A DNA stretch of 64,000 nucleotides from Sporomusa sp. KB1 (GTDB lineage: Bacteria > Bacillota > Negativicutes > Sporomusales > Sporomusaceae). The stretch spans positions 3,346,748-3,410,747 of the forward strand of contig NZ_VLKC01000002.1 of assembly GCF_007830295.1 (NCBI RefSeq). The letters run 5' to 3'. How positions within the stretch are numbered: position 1 is the stretch's first letter; each line of letters starts with the position of its first letter. Positions 1 to 9,455 of the stretch are shown in pieces. The notes under the pieces were generated by a model, which saw only the letters and a program-made list of their open reading frames with translations, did not search any database and was not told the origin of the DNA. The position numbers and the translations under genes are program-made.

Positions 1-1587
1 ATAGATCCTCATTATAAGACGGCCGCCGGAAAATTAAACGCAAGAGAAGTATTTGATGTAATTGTGGACATGGCCTGGAGTAACGGCGAACCTGGAATCA
101 TTTTTTTGGACAGGCTTAATCAGGCAAATGTAACACCTGCTCTGGGAGAATTTGAAAGCACCAACCCTTGCGGTGAACAGCCGCTGCTTCCTTATGAAGC
201 CTGCAATCTTGGCTCGATAAATTTGAGCTTGATGATAAAGAGTGCAGAGAACCAGCCTGAGGTCGACTTTGAACGCATTGGCACTGTTGTTAAAAAAGCG
301 ATTCATTTTTTGGACAATGTCATTGATGTCAATAAATATCCCCTACCCGAGATTGATCAGATGACCAAAAGCACCAGAAAGATTGGCCTAGGTGTTATGG
401 GGTGGGCAGACCTGCTTTGTCAATTGAATATCCCCTATAATTCGCAGCAGGCTCTGGAACTTGCCAAGCAAGTGATGGGCTTCATTCAGGAGCAAGCAAG
501 AAAAACGTCAATAGAATTAGCCGAACAAAAAGGCGTGTTTCCGCAGTTTGAGAACAGCAGTTATCAGCAGCAGGGGATCAGAGTACGCAATGCAACCACA
601 ACCACAATAGCGCCAACAGGCACGCTAAGTATCCTTGCCGGTGTTTCCAGCGGCATTGAACCCTTGTTTGCTTTGTCTTACATAAGAAATGTTATGGATA
701 ATGACGAATTAATCGAAACAAATCCATTTTTCAAGCAAGCTGCCATAAATGGTCAATTCTATACTGATGAATTAATGCGGATAATTGCCAAAAAAGGAAC
801 AATAAAAGGGTTGACCGAAATACCGGAATATCTGCAGGATGTTTTTGTTACCGCCCATGATATTTCTCCGGAATGGCATGTAAAAATGCAGGCGGCATTT
901 CAAAAATATACGGATAATGCTGTCTCGAAGACAGTAAATCTCAGTAGTAAAGCAACCCGTCAAGACGTTGCTGACGTATTTAACTTAGCCTATCAGACTG
1001 GCTGCAAAGGGGTAACAATCTACCGGGACGGCAGCCGGGATTCGCAGGTGCTTAATATCGGTAAAGTTAATGTCAAAGAAACAACCGAACAGGAAAACAC
1101 CCTTGTTGACACAAAACAAGGCTTTTTCGCACCAAGATCCAGACCGGATATCACTACCGGCTTTACGGAAAAAGTCAAAATAGGCTGTGGCTCGATATTT
1201 ATTACAGTAAATTATGATCAGCACGGCATCTGCGAGGTTTTCACCAACACCGGCCGGGCAGGCGGCTGCCCGTCGCAATCTGAGGCTACGGCCAGACTGG
1301 TCTCAATCGCATTACGCTCCGGCATGGATGTAAATTCGATAATCGATCAGCTAAAGGGAATACGGTGCCATTCCACAATCAGGCAAAATGACTTGAAGGT
1401 ATTATCCTGTCCTGATGCTATTGGCAAGGTTATCGAAAAAGTAATGAAATACCAAAATGGCGAGAAAGTTGAAGTTGATAATAGCTGCAGCGTATCCAGC
1501 AATGCCTGTCCTGAATGCGGTAAGGCGCTTGAATATGAAAGCGGCTGTGTAATTTGTAGGAGTTGCGGGTTTAGTAAGTGCGGGTGA
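1..1587 (+). CDS. nrdJ: Adenosylcobalamin-dependent (class II) ribonucleotide reductase, 3' part
   Basis: The frame is open from base 1, so the 5' part lies outside the window; about 528 C-terminal residues are present. The enzyme reduces ribonucleotides to deoxyribonucleotides with a B12-derived radical and needs no oxygen. The N-P-C-G-E-Q loop at about 165-182 carries the active-site Asn, Cys and Glu of the family, and PTGTLSILAGVSSGIEP (about 621-671) is the conserved loop near the substrate phosphates. From about 1150 follows the TSCPD region, then a C-terminal ribbon with CPEC and CRSCG cysteines, the kind of tail used to re-reduce the active site. It is followed at once by a strong terminator. 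Bases 1193-1593 recur almost unchanged at 35367-35767. The family call is secure. Confidence 0.95.
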   Translation: MDPHYKTAAGKLNAREVFDVIVDMAWSNGEPGIIFLDRLNQANVTPALGEFESTNPCGEQPLLPYEACNLGSINLSLMIKSAENQPEVDFERIGTVVKKAIHFLDNVIDVNKYPLPEIDQMTKSTRKIGLGVMGWADLLCQLNIPYNSQQALELAKQVMGFIQEQARKTSIELAEQKGVFPQFENSSYQQQGIRVRNATTTTIAPTGTLSILAGVSSGIEPLFALSYIRNVMDNDELIETNPFFKQAAINGQFYTDELMRIIAKKGTIKGLTEIPEYLQDVFVTAHDISPEWHVKMQAAFQKYTDNAVSKTVNLSSKATRQDVADVFNLAYQTGCKGVTIYRDGSRDSQVLNIGKVNVKETTEQENTLVDTKQGFFAPRSRPDITTGFTEKVKIGCGSIFITVNYDQHGICEVFTNTGRAGGCPSQSEATARLVSIALRSGMDVNSIIDQLKGIRCHSTIRQNDLKVLSCPDAIGKVIEKVMKYQNGEKVEVDNSCSVSSNACPECGKALEYESGCVICRSCGFSKCG

Positions 1588-1623
1588 GAAGAGCAAATCC
1601 TTCATAGGGGGAGTTGTAAGGGG

Positions 1624-1662
1624 GCTGTGGAAAGCTTAGAGATAAGTTTCCACAGCTTTTTT
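1624..1662 (+). terminator. Rho-independent terminator of nrdJ
   Basis: A 10-bp stem, GCTGTGGAAA with TTTCCACAGC, is followed by TTTTTT. It lies 37 bases after the nrdJ stop. Nearly the same hairpin, including the loop GCTTAGAGATAAG, recurs at 53313-53356. Confidence 0.9.
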
Positions 1663-1737
1663 GTGCTTTATTCAACTGGAATTTTCCAAGCAAGTTTTAA
1701 GGTTAAATTATAAATAATTACCAAAAGCAACAATGCT

Positions 1738-1766
1738 AAAATCCTGCAGATTTTTGCAGGATTTTT
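1738..1766 (+). terminator. Second hairpin terminator after nrdJ
   Basis: AAATCCTGCA pairs with TGCAGGATTT and is followed by TT. It is probably a back-up terminator, or the scar of a lost gene. The 350-bp gap 1588-1938 holds nothing else that I can recognise. Confidence 0.6.
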
Positions 1767-1938
1767 GGATTTTATGGTAAACGGTAATAATAAATGTTTT
1801 ATTATCCATAAATTAATTTATTTGATTAGGAAGACTCGGTAGAGGTGATATACTCAGTGATTTATTATGGACGTACCAAGGAAGATTCACTGACGGCTTT
1901 AGCACGTTGTATATAGTATGCAAAGGGGTCTAAAATAA

Positions 1939-2487
1939 ATGGAATTTGTGTCTATTGACTTTGAAACAGCTAATCAAAAATGGGATAGCGTGTGCGCAGT
2001 AGGTATGATAATGGTAAAAAACGAAGAAATTGTCGATGAATATTATTCCCTGGTTAACCCGGAAGACCATTTTAACTCGATTAATGTCAATATTCATGGG
2101 ATTACCGCCAAAGATGTAGCTAATATGCCAAACTTCGATACGATCAGCAGGCAAATGTGGCCGTGGTTATCGGGGAACTTGGTTATCGCGCATAATGCCG
2201 CCTTTGATATTAATGTCCTGAAGAAGGTAGCGCAGAAATATAAACTGATTGTGCCGGAATTTTCCTACGCCTGTACCTGTCAGATAGCCAGACTGGCATG
2301 GAGAAGCCTGGAAAACTACCGCCTCTCTACAGTTGCACGTCATCTATCACTGGAGCTTCAACATCATAACGCCCTATCCGACGCCAGAGCCTGTGCCAGG
2401 ATTATGGTTCAGGTCATGAAAGAATATGGTTGTGAAGATATGACAGGGTTAAATCGCAAAACAGGGTATAGGGTGAGACGGGGGTGA
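1939..2487 (+). CDS. DEDDh-family 3'-5' exonuclease (DnaQ/PolC epsilon-like)
   Basis: A 182-residue protein made of a single exonuclease domain. The DEDDh metal ligands are visible: SIDFETAN near residue 5 (Asp, Glu), AHNAAFD near residue 86 (Asp), and the closing HNALSDARA near residue 140 (His, Asp). The family removes nucleotides from 3' ends of DNA or RNA and includes DNA polymerase proofreading subunits and stand-alone repair or RNA-trimming enzymes. There is no polymerase, BRCT or helicase domain, so this is a stand-alone exonuclease whose substrate cannot be read from sequence. The ATG lies about 10 bases after an AAAGGGG run that could be a weak ribosome site. It appears to be monocistronic. 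Confidence 0.85.
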   Translation: MEFVSIDFETANQKWDSVCAVGMIMVKNEEIVDEYYSLVNPEDHFNSINVNIHGITAKDVANMPNFDTISRQMWPWLSGNLVIAHNAAFDINVLKKVAQKYKLIVPEFSYACTCQIARLAWRSLENYRLSTVARHLSLELQHHNALSDARACARIMVQVMKEYGCEDMTGLNRKTGYRVRRG

Positions 2488-2593
2488 TAGACAGTTGAGT
2501 GGACGTCCCCACCGCCGCTCCAAAGCTGGTGAGAGATTGTTTTCGACAAACTCGTCCCCGCCACAAATTATATAGCTGAAAGGAGAGAGAAAA

Positions 2594-2767
2594 ATGGCAG
2601 TTGTAAAATGCACAAAATGTGGAGAAGTGTTTAATACAGACGGAGCAATACTAAAACCGATAGGCGATGGTGGATATTTAGAATGTTGTCCCAAATGCGG
2701 GAGCACGAGTGTATATTATGTGGACGATTTCCAAAACGACGAGGATAGATTATGGGAGGGGTTTTAA
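2594..2767 (+). CDS. Small double-CxxC zinc-ribbon protein
   Basis: A 57-residue ORF with a good ribosome site (AGGAGAG, 8 bases before ATG). Two knuckles, CTKCG near residue 6 and CCPKCG near residue 31, should bind one zinc ion in a rubredoxin/zinc-ribbon fold. The C-terminal third is acidic and aromatic (YYVDDF, DEDRLWEGF). Such tiny ribbons are usually nucleic-acid or protein adaptors; I do not recognise this family. It lies between two G+C-rich patches related to the dispersed inverted repeat of this genome. The cysteine spacing and the ribosome site make a real gene likely. Confidence 0.7.
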   Translation: MAVVKCTKCGEVFNTDGAILKPIGDGGYLECCPKCGSTSVYYVDDFQNDEDRLWEGF

Positions 2768-2771
2768 GAAA

Positions 2772-2822
2772 GGAGGGACAGTTCAACCTGGCCCGACCAT
2801 GGGAAGACATAACCACCGTCCC
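2772..2822. repeat. Diverged copy of the dispersed GGGACggtggt...ACCACCGTCCC repeat
   Basis: The right arm AACCACCGTCCC matches the repeat copies at 9620-9690 and 17035-17101; the left arm GGGACAGTT is degenerate. A further short G+C-rich patch with GTCCCCACCG lies at about 2500. It is an intergenic REP-like element, with no coding capacity visible. Confidence 0.5.
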
Positions 2823-2837
2823 GCGTCTTGTAAAAAA

Positions 2838-2890
2838 TCACTCCCAATTCTATTTTACCATAAAACTGGAAGTGATTGTATTTTTGTCTA
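2838..2890 (+). terminator. Probable terminator after the zinc-ribbon gene
   Basis: AATCACTCCCA and TGGAAGTGATT form an imperfect stem (one mismatch) followed by GTATTTTTGT. The gene on the other strand ends at 2928, so the site may serve one or both directions. Confidence 0.5.
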
Positions 2891-2927
2891 CAGTCTGACC
2901 ATCATATATATAAGATGGTATATATAA

Positions 2928-4049
2928 CTATTTTCCTGTGCAGGCGCTAATCAAGGCTTTAACGTTTTCTGGTTTTGCATTAGCCGGAATATCGCAACCT
3001 GAAGCCATAATAAAACCGGACGGACCAATTTCATTAATCAGTTTAGTCGCATATTTGTAGACGTCATCAGGAGTCCCTAAGGATAACATTGCCGCCGGAA
3101 CATCGCCAGAAATACACATATGATTGCCTAATACTTCTTTTATCTTAAATATATTGGTAGATCCATCAGGAGCAAAAATACACTTACCTTTAGGCAACTG
3201 ACGGAAAAATTCTAGATCGCGTTCCCAATTAGAATCAAGATGCAATACCGCAATCATGCCGCCGTCAACCACTGCCTCGACCACCTGTTTATAGTAAGGC
3301 CATACAAAACGTTGCCACGTTTTGGGAGATAAGAATTCGCTTGCACCACGCCAGCCGCCAACCCAGGCAGCTGGTGGTTTTTGATCAGCTGGCAGCGAAG
3401 CGATTGCTTTAACATTTGCTAAATTATCTTGTTGCATGACGTCAAACACTGCCTGTACTTTATCCGGTATTTTGAACATATCCTTGATAAATCTGACCAT
3501 CGTCCGGCCACCGCAGAGCATTTCAAGCGGAATCGTAAATATTGCCGGTGAAAACGGTATGATGCCGTTTTCAAGAAATTTTTTGGCGGCAGTTGGCGCA
3601 TAAGATAAAGCTGGTAAAATTTTTTCTTCGAGAATATTATCCATGCGTTCGCGGAAGAAATGCGTCGACCAAGCATTCCATCCTTTATCGATAATAGTAT
3701 CATAGTCGTCAATTGTAATCATTTCTGCTTCATCCATCTGCCAAAGAGTTCCTTCCGGCAGTTGATAACCGGGAAGTTTTACTTTGTTATACCAGAGTGA
3801 GCTAAGTACTGGAACATAAAAAAATGTTTGTTGAACACCGTCAATATCGCCAAACGATGTAAATGATTTAAATATAATTTCGTTTCCAAGTTCTACATTT
3901 AAGGAAAATTCCGATAGTTTTACTCCCATGTGTTTGGCACAAAAGGCTGTTGCGCAGGGGATAACTGGAATTCTATCCGGTTTTCCAAGAGAAACTGCTG
4001 TTTGGATACGTGTCATCTTTTCAGCTAATACTTGTTCTGTGGTTTCCAT
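2928..4049 (-). CDS. Uroporphyrinogen decarboxylase-family protein (MtaA/CmuA-type methyltransferase-like)
   Basis: A 373-residue protein of the UroD superfamily. The opening (TRIQTAVSLGKPDRIPVIPC) and the closing part (SGDVPAAMLSLGTPDDV followed by ASGCDIPANAKPENV) are typical of UroD-like corrinoid:coenzyme methyltransferases rather than true heme-pathway HemE. In anaerobes of this group such proteins move methyl groups from methoxylated compounds or methylamines through a corrinoid protein; no corrinoid protein or activase is in the window. An AGGAGG site precedes the ATG at good distance. A LysR gene is transcribed divergently, so the LysR protein is the likely regulator. The substrate is unknown, and the methyltransferase role is a family-based inference. 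Confidence 0.8.
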   Translation of the reverse strand: METTEQVLAEKMTRIQTAVSLGKPDRIPVIPCATAFCAKHMGVKLSEFSLNVELGNEIIFKSFTSFGDIDGVQQTFFYVPVLSSLWYNKVKLPGYQLPEGTLWQMDEAEMITIDDYDTIIDKGWNAWSTHFFRERMDNILEEKILPALSYAPTAAKKFLENGIIPFSPAIFTIPLEMLCGGRTMVRFIKDMFKIPDKVQAVFDVMQQDNLANVKAIASLPADQKPPAAWVGGWRGASEFLSPKTWQRFVWPYYKQVVEAVVDGGMIAVLHLDSNWERDLEFFRQLPKGKCIFAPDGSTNIFKIKEVLGNHMCISGDVPAAMLSLGTPDDVYKYATKLINEIGPSGFIMASGCDIPANAKPENVKALISACTGK

Positions 4050-4129
4050 TTTCTTATAGCCTCCTCAATAATAAGTTTTAGGATATATATCAATAATAAT
4101 TTATAATAAAACGTAAAGGAAATCTTTTA

Positions 4130-4152
4130 TTCCGATATTTGTCTATCGGAAA
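4130..4152. promoter_or_regulatory. Candidate LysR operator in the divergent intergenic region
   Basis: TTCCGAT and ATCGGAA form a perfect 7-bp inverted repeat with 8 bases between, 80 bases upstream of the UroD-family start. A third half-like ACCGATA follows at once. The 361-bp A+T-rich gap (4050-4410) between divergent genes otherwise holds no gene. Dyads of this size in such a gap are typical LysR binding sites, but the assignment is inference. Confidence 0.5.
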
Positions 4153-4410
4153 AACCGATACTAGTAAGCTACAAAACTAACAAAATAATTTGTGCACGAG
4201 AATTGAATAAGTAATTTCCATTGTAATTTTCGCTAGTTTTAATTATAATCATTAAAAATGCGAAAATTGAAAAAATATTAAAGAGGTAATACTTTATTGA
4301 TAATTAAAATAAGGTGACTATTAAAAGTAAGAATTAGTCCCAAGGAATCATTCTTTTAATAACTAATTAGTCTGTTTTAAGAGTTCTGTGCGGATCGGAG
4401 AACAAAAACA

Positions 4411-5358
4411 ATGAACATGCGTCAACTCGAATACTTTATCTCAGTAGCAACAAATTTAAATTTTACTAAAGCAGCTAAACAGCTTTATATTTCGCAGTCT
4501 ACCTTGAGTGAGCAAATATTGGAATTAGAAAAAATACTTGGTGTAAAATTATTTCTGCGCAATAGTCATTCGGTTCAGCTTACGGCTTCCGGAATAGCTT
4601 TTTTAAAAGAAGCTAAGGAAATAATAAATAAAGTGGATGAATCAATTCAAATAGCTCGGCAAGCCGAATCTGCAATTACTGGAAGTCTAAGGATCGGAAT
4701 TTTAGATGGTTTAGAATACCAATTTTTATCTAAAGTACTTAAGAACTTTAGGAGAAAATATCCCAAAGTTACACTTAATTTTGCCATTTATGATTTATTT
4801 TCTCTTGACAAGTTATTGTATCAAAATAATTTGGATATTGGCTTTACCATGTCTTCACCTTTGGACAAATTCGTGGAGTTAAACTGCAAGGTAATTTATA
4901 CTGATACCTTTTACATGGCTTTACCTGAACATAATCCGATAAATGAAACCCAGTTAAAGTTTTTTAATCTTGATCGGGAAACATTTTATTTTGAATCTAG
5001 TGGGCGCAGTCGGGATCACCTTATTCGAATTTGCTCTCACCGCTTAGGTATAGCGCCAAAGATTAAAATAACTCATAGAGTGGATCTTATGCTTCTGAAT
5101 GTTGAATCTGGTACTGGGGTTGCAATTTACCCGCGTATCATTTTAGAGAATAAATCTAAAGATGGACTTAACTATATCCACCTTGAAGGTGAAGAAGATT
5201 ATCCAGATAGCTATGCTAACTTAATTGCAATCTGGAAGAAGGGTAACACAAACCCATGTATTTCTCTCTTAATTGAGGAGGTTGAATCAATCACAAAATG
5301 GACAGAATCAGGTTCGAATTCTGCCGCTCCGATCAGTAACAACAAACCCAAAAAGTAA
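4411..5358 (+). CDS. LysR-family transcriptional regulator with a tRNA-derived C-terminal tail
   Basis: A 315-residue protein. The winged helix-turn-helix occupies residues 3-62 (MRQLEYFISVATNLNFTKAA, SQSTLSEQI, LTASG), followed by a LysR substrate-binding domain from about residue 90. It lies divergent to the UroD-family gene and is the likely regulator of that gene. The last 15-16 codons (from about 5309) are not native: their DNA is a copy of the 3' end of the tRNA-Pro gene found intact at 63439-63515. The original stop codon was therefore lost or replaced when the junction formed, although the effector domain looks complete. The upstream region carries no strong ribosome site (CGGAG 11 bases before ATG). 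Confidence 0.9.
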   Translation: MNMRQLEYFISVATNLNFTKAAKQLYISQSTLSEQILELEKILGVKLFLRNSHSVQLTASGIAFLKEAKEIINKVDESIQIARQAESAITGSLRIGILDGLEYQFLSKVLKNFRRKYPKVTLNFAIYDLFSLDKLLYQNNLDIGFTMSSPLDKFVELNCKVIYTDTFYMALPEHNPINETQLKFFNLDRETFYFESSGRSRDHLIRICSHRLGIAPKIKITHRVDLMLLNVESGTGVAIYPRIILENKSKDGLNYIHLEGEEDYPDSYANLIAIWKKGNTNPCISLLIEEVESITKWTESGSNSAAPISNNKPKK

Positions 5359-5372
5359 CAATTGACATAATA
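5309..5372 (+). repeat. Copied 3' end of tRNA-Pro plus flank (attachment-site-like repeat)
   Basis: This 64-base stretch matches 63489-63551: T arm, acceptor 3' strand, CCA position and about 36 bases downstream up to TTGACATAAT. Differences are two or three substitutions and one base in an A run. The 5' two thirds of the tRNA are absent, so no tRNA can be made here. Such 3'-end copies are typical scars of tRNA-targeting integration. The polarity (fragment left, intact gene right) is opposite to the usual arrangement for an island lying between them. Confidence 0.8.
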
Positions 5373-5400
5373 ACATTAGAAGAGTGTCAGGGGACGGGGT

Positions 5401-7293
5401 GTGCGCCAAGCAAAGGGTGCATCATATAGCGGGTGGAACCCCCGCTGAATAAGGTTTAGCAAACCATTCATAGCGAGTCTTGGACGGTATGGGGTAACTC
5501 ATGCGGTTAAGCGTAGACAGCATGATAGCAGGCCGTAAGCGGAAGCTGAAGGGAATGAGCCACGAAATCCCAATTAAGAGGGCTGATGCGGTACTCCGAG
5601 CAGAAAGCAATATTGATATATTCGCTATGCGAGAATATATCGGCCTCTTCGGGGTCAAAGACCACGGCATGTTATACACAGTTATGATGCATCAACTTGG
5701 GAGACCCTGCTCGTTCTTTACGCAGAGAAAGTAAGGCTAACAAGCGATAAGAAAGTTAGGAAGCCGAATACGGCAGGGAGTCAGATTACTGTATAGTACT
5801 GATGAAGCAGGGTAATGCCTGCAGAGGGAAGGCGGTAACACAATATCGACCTTAATAGGGAAACATACACTACACGCGGAGGTAGGAAACATATGGAAAC
5901 AAAACTGGCAAGGATAGCAGAAGTAGCCAATGCGAAGCCGGAGGAGAAGTTTACCTCACTCGCGCACCTGATTAACGCCGAAATGATAAAGGCCTGTCAT
6001 AAACAAATGGACAAGAAAAAGGCAGTAGGTATTGACGAAGTAACCAAGGAAGAATACGAAGATAACTTAGATAACAACGTAAAAGATTTGATAGCCAGGA
6101 TGAAAAGGCAAGCCTACAAACCACAATCTGTAAAAAGGGTGTATATACCAAAACCTGGAACAGATAAGAAAAGACCGCTAGGAATACCAGCCTATGAAGA
6201 TAAGATGGTACAATTAGCCTTAGCCAAAATCTTGAATGCCATATATGAACAGGATTTTCTCGAATGCTCATTCGGATTTAGACCGCAGAGAAGCTGCCAT
6301 GATGCGCTGAAAGTGCTAAATGTTATCGTAAACAAGCCGGCAATTAATTATGTTGTAGATGCCGATATAAAGGGGTTCTTTGACCATGTAGACCATGAAT
6401 GGATGATGAAATTCATAAAACATCGGATAGCCGACCCAAATATTCAAAGACTAATCAGCAGATTTATGAAAGCTGGAGTAATAGAAGCCGGTATCCGCAA
6501 AGAAACGCCTGAAGGAGTACCGCAGGGCGGACCAATCTCTCCGATACTTGCTAATATTTATCTGCATTATGTAATGGATTTATGGTTTGAGAAGCGAATA
6601 CGGAGGCAATGCAAAGGCTCATCGTACATGGTAAGATATGCAGATGATGCCGTCTTTTGTTTTCAATATGAAAACGAGGCAAAAGAATTCTATCAGCAAC
6701 TATTAGCACGTTTAAAAGAATTCAATCTTGAAATAGCAACCGAGAAAACCAAAATTATCAACTTGGGAAAAAGGAAGAATGGAGATAATGATGATGTTCC
6801 GGGAAATTTTGATTTCCTAGGGTTTACTCATTATCCAACCAAGAACAACAACGGTCAAACAGTGGTTAGGCGCAAAACAAGCAAGAAGAAATATAAAGCC
6901 AGCCTGTTAAGAGTTAAAGATTGGATAAAGGTAAATAGGTGCACGCCAATAAGGGAGTTTATGCAAAAGTTGAAATTAAAATTGCAGGGATACTGTAGAT
7001 ATTATGGTGTTACAGGCAATAGATATGCATTAAGCGACTTTATTGACGAAACCAAAAGGCTCCTTTATAAATGGCTCAACCGAAGAAGTCAAAAGAAAAG
7101 CTTTGATTGGAGCAAATTCAATTTATTCATGAAAAAGTACCCGCTTCCCAGGGCGAATACCTTTATAAACATCTTTGAATTAGGTGCAGGAAAGAGCTAC
7201 GTTATGTGAATGATAAAGTGAAGAGCCGGATGCCTTAATTGGGCACGTCCGGTTCTGTGAGGGCTTGGGGCAGTGATGCTCCGGCTACTTGAT
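5401..7293 (+). mobile_element. Group II intron with its own reverse transcriptase
   Basis: The element starts with GTGCGCC, fitting the GUGYG 5' splice consensus, and continues through about 490 bases of structured leader (domains I-III) before the reverse-transcriptase ORF in domain IV. Domain V is at 7223-7255: GAGCCGGATGCC, then GGGCACGTCCGGTTC. A domain VI hairpin follows, and the probable 3' end is CTACTTGAT at 7293. It is a complete, potentially mobile retroelement. It lies directly downstream of the tRNA-Pro copy and a GTCAGGGGACGG patch related to the dispersed repeat, and just beyond the terminator of the chemoreceptor on the other strand. The exact 3' boundary is uncertain by a few bases. 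Confidence 0.88.
5893..7209 (+). CDS. ltrA: Group II intron reverse transcriptase/maturase
   Basis: A 438-residue protein with the reverse-transcriptase core: IPKPGTDKKRPLGIP near residue 75 (RT-2), FGFRPQRSCHDAL near 125, DADIKGFFDHVDH near 155, PQGGPISPILANIYLHYVMD near 215, and the catalytic YADD near 248. The maturase X domain follows (QGYCRYYGVTGN near 365). It ends at KSYVM with no HNH endonuclease domain, so retrohoming would have to use a free 3' end, for example at a replication fork. It assists intron splicing and copies the intron into new DNA sites. The start ATG at 5893 follows GGAGGTAGGAAACAT. A close relative of the last 24 residues survives as a relic at 52433. Confidence 0.93.
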   Translation: METKLARIAEVANAKPEEKFTSLAHLINAEMIKACHKQMDKKKAVGIDEVTKEEYEDNLDNNVKDLIARMKRQAYKPQSVKRVYIPKPGTDKKRPLGIPAYEDKMVQLALAKILNAIYEQDFLECSFGFRPQRSCHDALKVLNVIVNKPAINYVVDADIKGFFDHVDHEWMMKFIKHRIADPNIQRLISRFMKAGVIEAGIRKETPEGVPQGGPISPILANIYLHYVMDLWFEKRIRRQCKGSSYMVRYADDAVFCFQYENEAKEFYQQLLARLKEFNLEIATEKTKIINLGKRKNGDNDDVPGNFDFLGFTHYPTKNNNGQTVVRRKTSKKKYKASLLRVKDWIKVNRCTPIREFMQKLKLKLQGYCRYYGVTGNRYALSDFIDETKRLLYKWLNRRSQKKSFDWSKFNLFMKKYPLPRANTFINIFELGAGKSYVM

Positions 7294-7302
7294 TATTACT
7301 AA

Positions 7303-7331
7303 AGAGCTACTGCCAAGTAGGCAGTAGCTCT
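7303..7331 (-). terminator. Terminator of the chemoreceptor gene
   Basis: AGAGCTACTGCC and GGCAGTAGCTCT form a perfect 12-bp stem with a 5-base loop. On the minus strand it is followed by TTTAGTAATAAT, directly after the stop at 7336. The group II intron ends only about 10 bases away. Confidence 0.8.
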
Positions 7332-7335
7332 AACT

Positions 7336-9051
7336 TTAAACTTTGAATTTCTGAATAACATTCTGTAACTCTTCCGCCATCTTAGCCAACGCCTGGCTAG
7401 ACGATGCAATTTCTTCCATAGAAGCCAATTGTTCTTCGGTTGCGGCAGAAACTGTCTGCGTATGTGCTGATGCCTCTTTACTAATTTTATCAACATCTTT
7501 GACCGACGCCACTATGTGCTGACTGCTGGCAGCCATCTGCTCAATTGCCGCCGAAATATCATTAACCTGATCTGATACGCGCCCAATCAGGCTCACAATT
7601 TCATCAAAAGTCCTGCCTGCCTCATTAACCACTTCTGTGCCTGTCTTAACCTCACGTGTACCCTCATTCATAGCATATACAGCCTTGTCGGTATCCTCCC
7701 TGATTTCACCGATGAGCTCAGCTATTTGTTTAGCCGCGTCTTGTGATTGTTCAGCCAGCTTTCGTACTTCTTCAGCTACTACTGCAAAACCGCGTCCCTG
7801 TTCGCCCGCCCGAGCTGCTTCAATAGCTGCGTTAAGTGCTAGAAGATTCGTCTGCCCTGCAATGCCGGAAATTGTATCAACTATTGTGCCTATTTCCTGA
7901 GAGCGTCCACCTAATTTGCTTACCAATTGCGCTGAATCGTCAACTGATTTTTCGATCTGTACCATTTGGTTCGTTGCCTTCTGTACTGCCTTACTGCCTT
8001 CCTGAGCAGCCGAAGATGTCTGTTGTGCCGTAGCGGCTACATTACTAGCGTTAGCAGCAATCTCTTGTATTCCGGCAGATAATTGTTCAACAGTATTAGT
8101 TGTCTCATCCACTGCTTTTAGTTGATTTGTTGCCCCTGATGCTACATCAGTAATAGCTGTGGCCACCTGGTTAGCTGCCTGAGATGCCTGGTCTGAACTA
8201 GCGGTTAATTCCTCCGAAGAAGCGGCCACCTGCTCGGACGATTCGTTGACATGTTTCAAAACTGTACGGAGACTGCTGCGCATGCTGGTCAAAGCCTCGG
8301 CTACTTGGCCAATCTCATCTTTTCTCTTTACCGTACGCGGTTTGTCACGGAAATCTCCGGTGGCCAATTCGCCGCAGAATGTTACCATAAGTTGTAACGG
8401 GTTTTCTATCATTCTGTTAATGAGCCAACCGCTTAAGCCCAGCACAACAAACGCAATTATAATAATTCCGACCATAATCTGTGCGGCCCTAGCTTCAGCG
8501 GCCTGGGTGTCAACATTCATTTGCTCAGCTAATTTTTGGATATACATAGTATAATCTCTCATACTGCTAATATATGCGTTAGCTAATGGTTCCAAGCTCG
8601 TTGCATATAACGCATAAGCTTCCGCATTTTTATTTTGCAGTACCAGTTCTAAAATTGGTCCTCTAGCTGCACGATATTTTTGCTGGGCATCTTTTACTTT
8701 AGCCAGCAATTCATCCGACTTCTGATCAAAATGCATTTTTTCTAAGCTTTCTATATTTTTTCCGACCATTTCTACTCTATCGTCAATAGATTTTTTAAGT
8801 TCGCGATTTTTCACTTCGCCAGTTGTCAACATTAACTCTAATAAATTCCCATTTGCAGTTCTTATAAATGCAGCAATTTCAACCGCCAGCCGAACAGGAA
8901 CTAACCGATTTTCATACATGGTAACCATATCCTTACTGGCTTGTTGCAAATAATAATAGCCGGTAAAGCCTACAGCCCCCAACGATATAAATGCAACAAG
9001 AATTAAAATGCCTAATTTCATACGTACTTTCATATTACTCAAAAAATTCAT
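7336..9051 (-). CDS. Methyl-accepting chemotaxis protein (4-helix-bundle sensor type)
   Basis: A chemoreceptor of 571 residues when started at the ATG at 9051, which has GGAGG just upstream; an in-frame TTG at 9069 is less likely. Order: short cytoplasmic N-terminus, first membrane helix (about 10-30), an extracytoplasmic helical segment of about 150 residues like the 4HB_MCP sensor, second membrane helix ([20 protein letters not shown], about 190-210), HAMP, then the long coiled-coil signalling domain. The tip contains [20 protein letters not shown], the CheA/CheW contact region. Met and Glu/Gln-rich methylation segments flank it. It senses an unknown ligand and controls the kinase CheA. No che genes are nearby, so it acts with a system encoded elsewhere. 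Confidence 0.92.
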   Translation of the reverse strand: MNFLSNMKVRMKLGILILVAFISLGAVGFTGYYYLQQASKDMVTMYENRLVPVRLAVEIAAFIRTANGNLLELMLTTGEVKNRELKKSIDDRVEMVGKNIESLEKMHFDQKSDELLAKVKDAQQKYRAARGPILELVLQNKNAEAYALYATSLEPLANAYISSMRDYTMYIQKLAEQMNVDTQAAEARAAQIMVGIIIIAFVVLGLSGWLINRMIENPLQLMVTFCGELATGDFRDKPRTVKRKDEIGQVAEALTSMRSSLRTVLKHVNESSEQVAASSEELTASSDQASQAANQVATAITDVASGATNQLKAVDETTNTVEQLSAGIQEIAANASNVAATAQQTSSAAQEGSKAVQKATNQMVQIEKSVDDSAQLVSKLGGRSQEIGTIVDTISGIAGQTNLLALNAAIEAARAGEQGRGFAVVAEEVRKLAEQSQDAAKQIAELIGEIREDTDKAVYAMNEGTREVKTGTEVVNEAGRTFDEIVSLIGRVSDQVNDISAAIEQMAASSQHIVASVKDVDKISKEASAHTQTVSAATEEQLASMEEIASSSQALAKMAEELQNVIQKFKV

Positions 9052-9455
9052 ATTGATCCTCCACTCCAAATTCAGTTCTATATAGCTTTTGCTATGGGTT
9101 CATGGCTTTGTGCCCTCATCTTTCGATAAGTTTACTATATAGTTTACGAATAAGTATATAACAGTATAAATGTCATTTAATGTCACAATTTAGGTATGCG
9201 CTTTAATTTTTCGACAAGATATATACCTAATAGTCATTTTTTACTGTGTTAATGTCATTTTTTGTAAAAACAGCATTTTTTTCTCCCTAACATGACGAAA
9301 AGAAAAGGCTTGAATAGTCTAGCTTTGCCTAAATTCTTTTCAATGAGAAATTGATTATCCATGCGACCGCACACTAGTAAAAAATCAATAATCTTAATAT
9401 CTATTGCTTGACCAGAACAAACGTTTGCATTATTCTATTCTTAGGAGGTGTTCCC
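9052..9455. other. 404-bp intergenic region without a recognised gene
   Basis: This is an A+T-rich region upstream of the chemoreceptor (minus strand) and of the recombinase stub (plus strand). It should hold the chemoreceptor promoter, but no convincing -35/-10 pair or operator stands out to me. Three repeats of TGTCATTTT-like words (near 9172, 9231 and 9252) are visible and unexplained. Confidence 0.4.
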
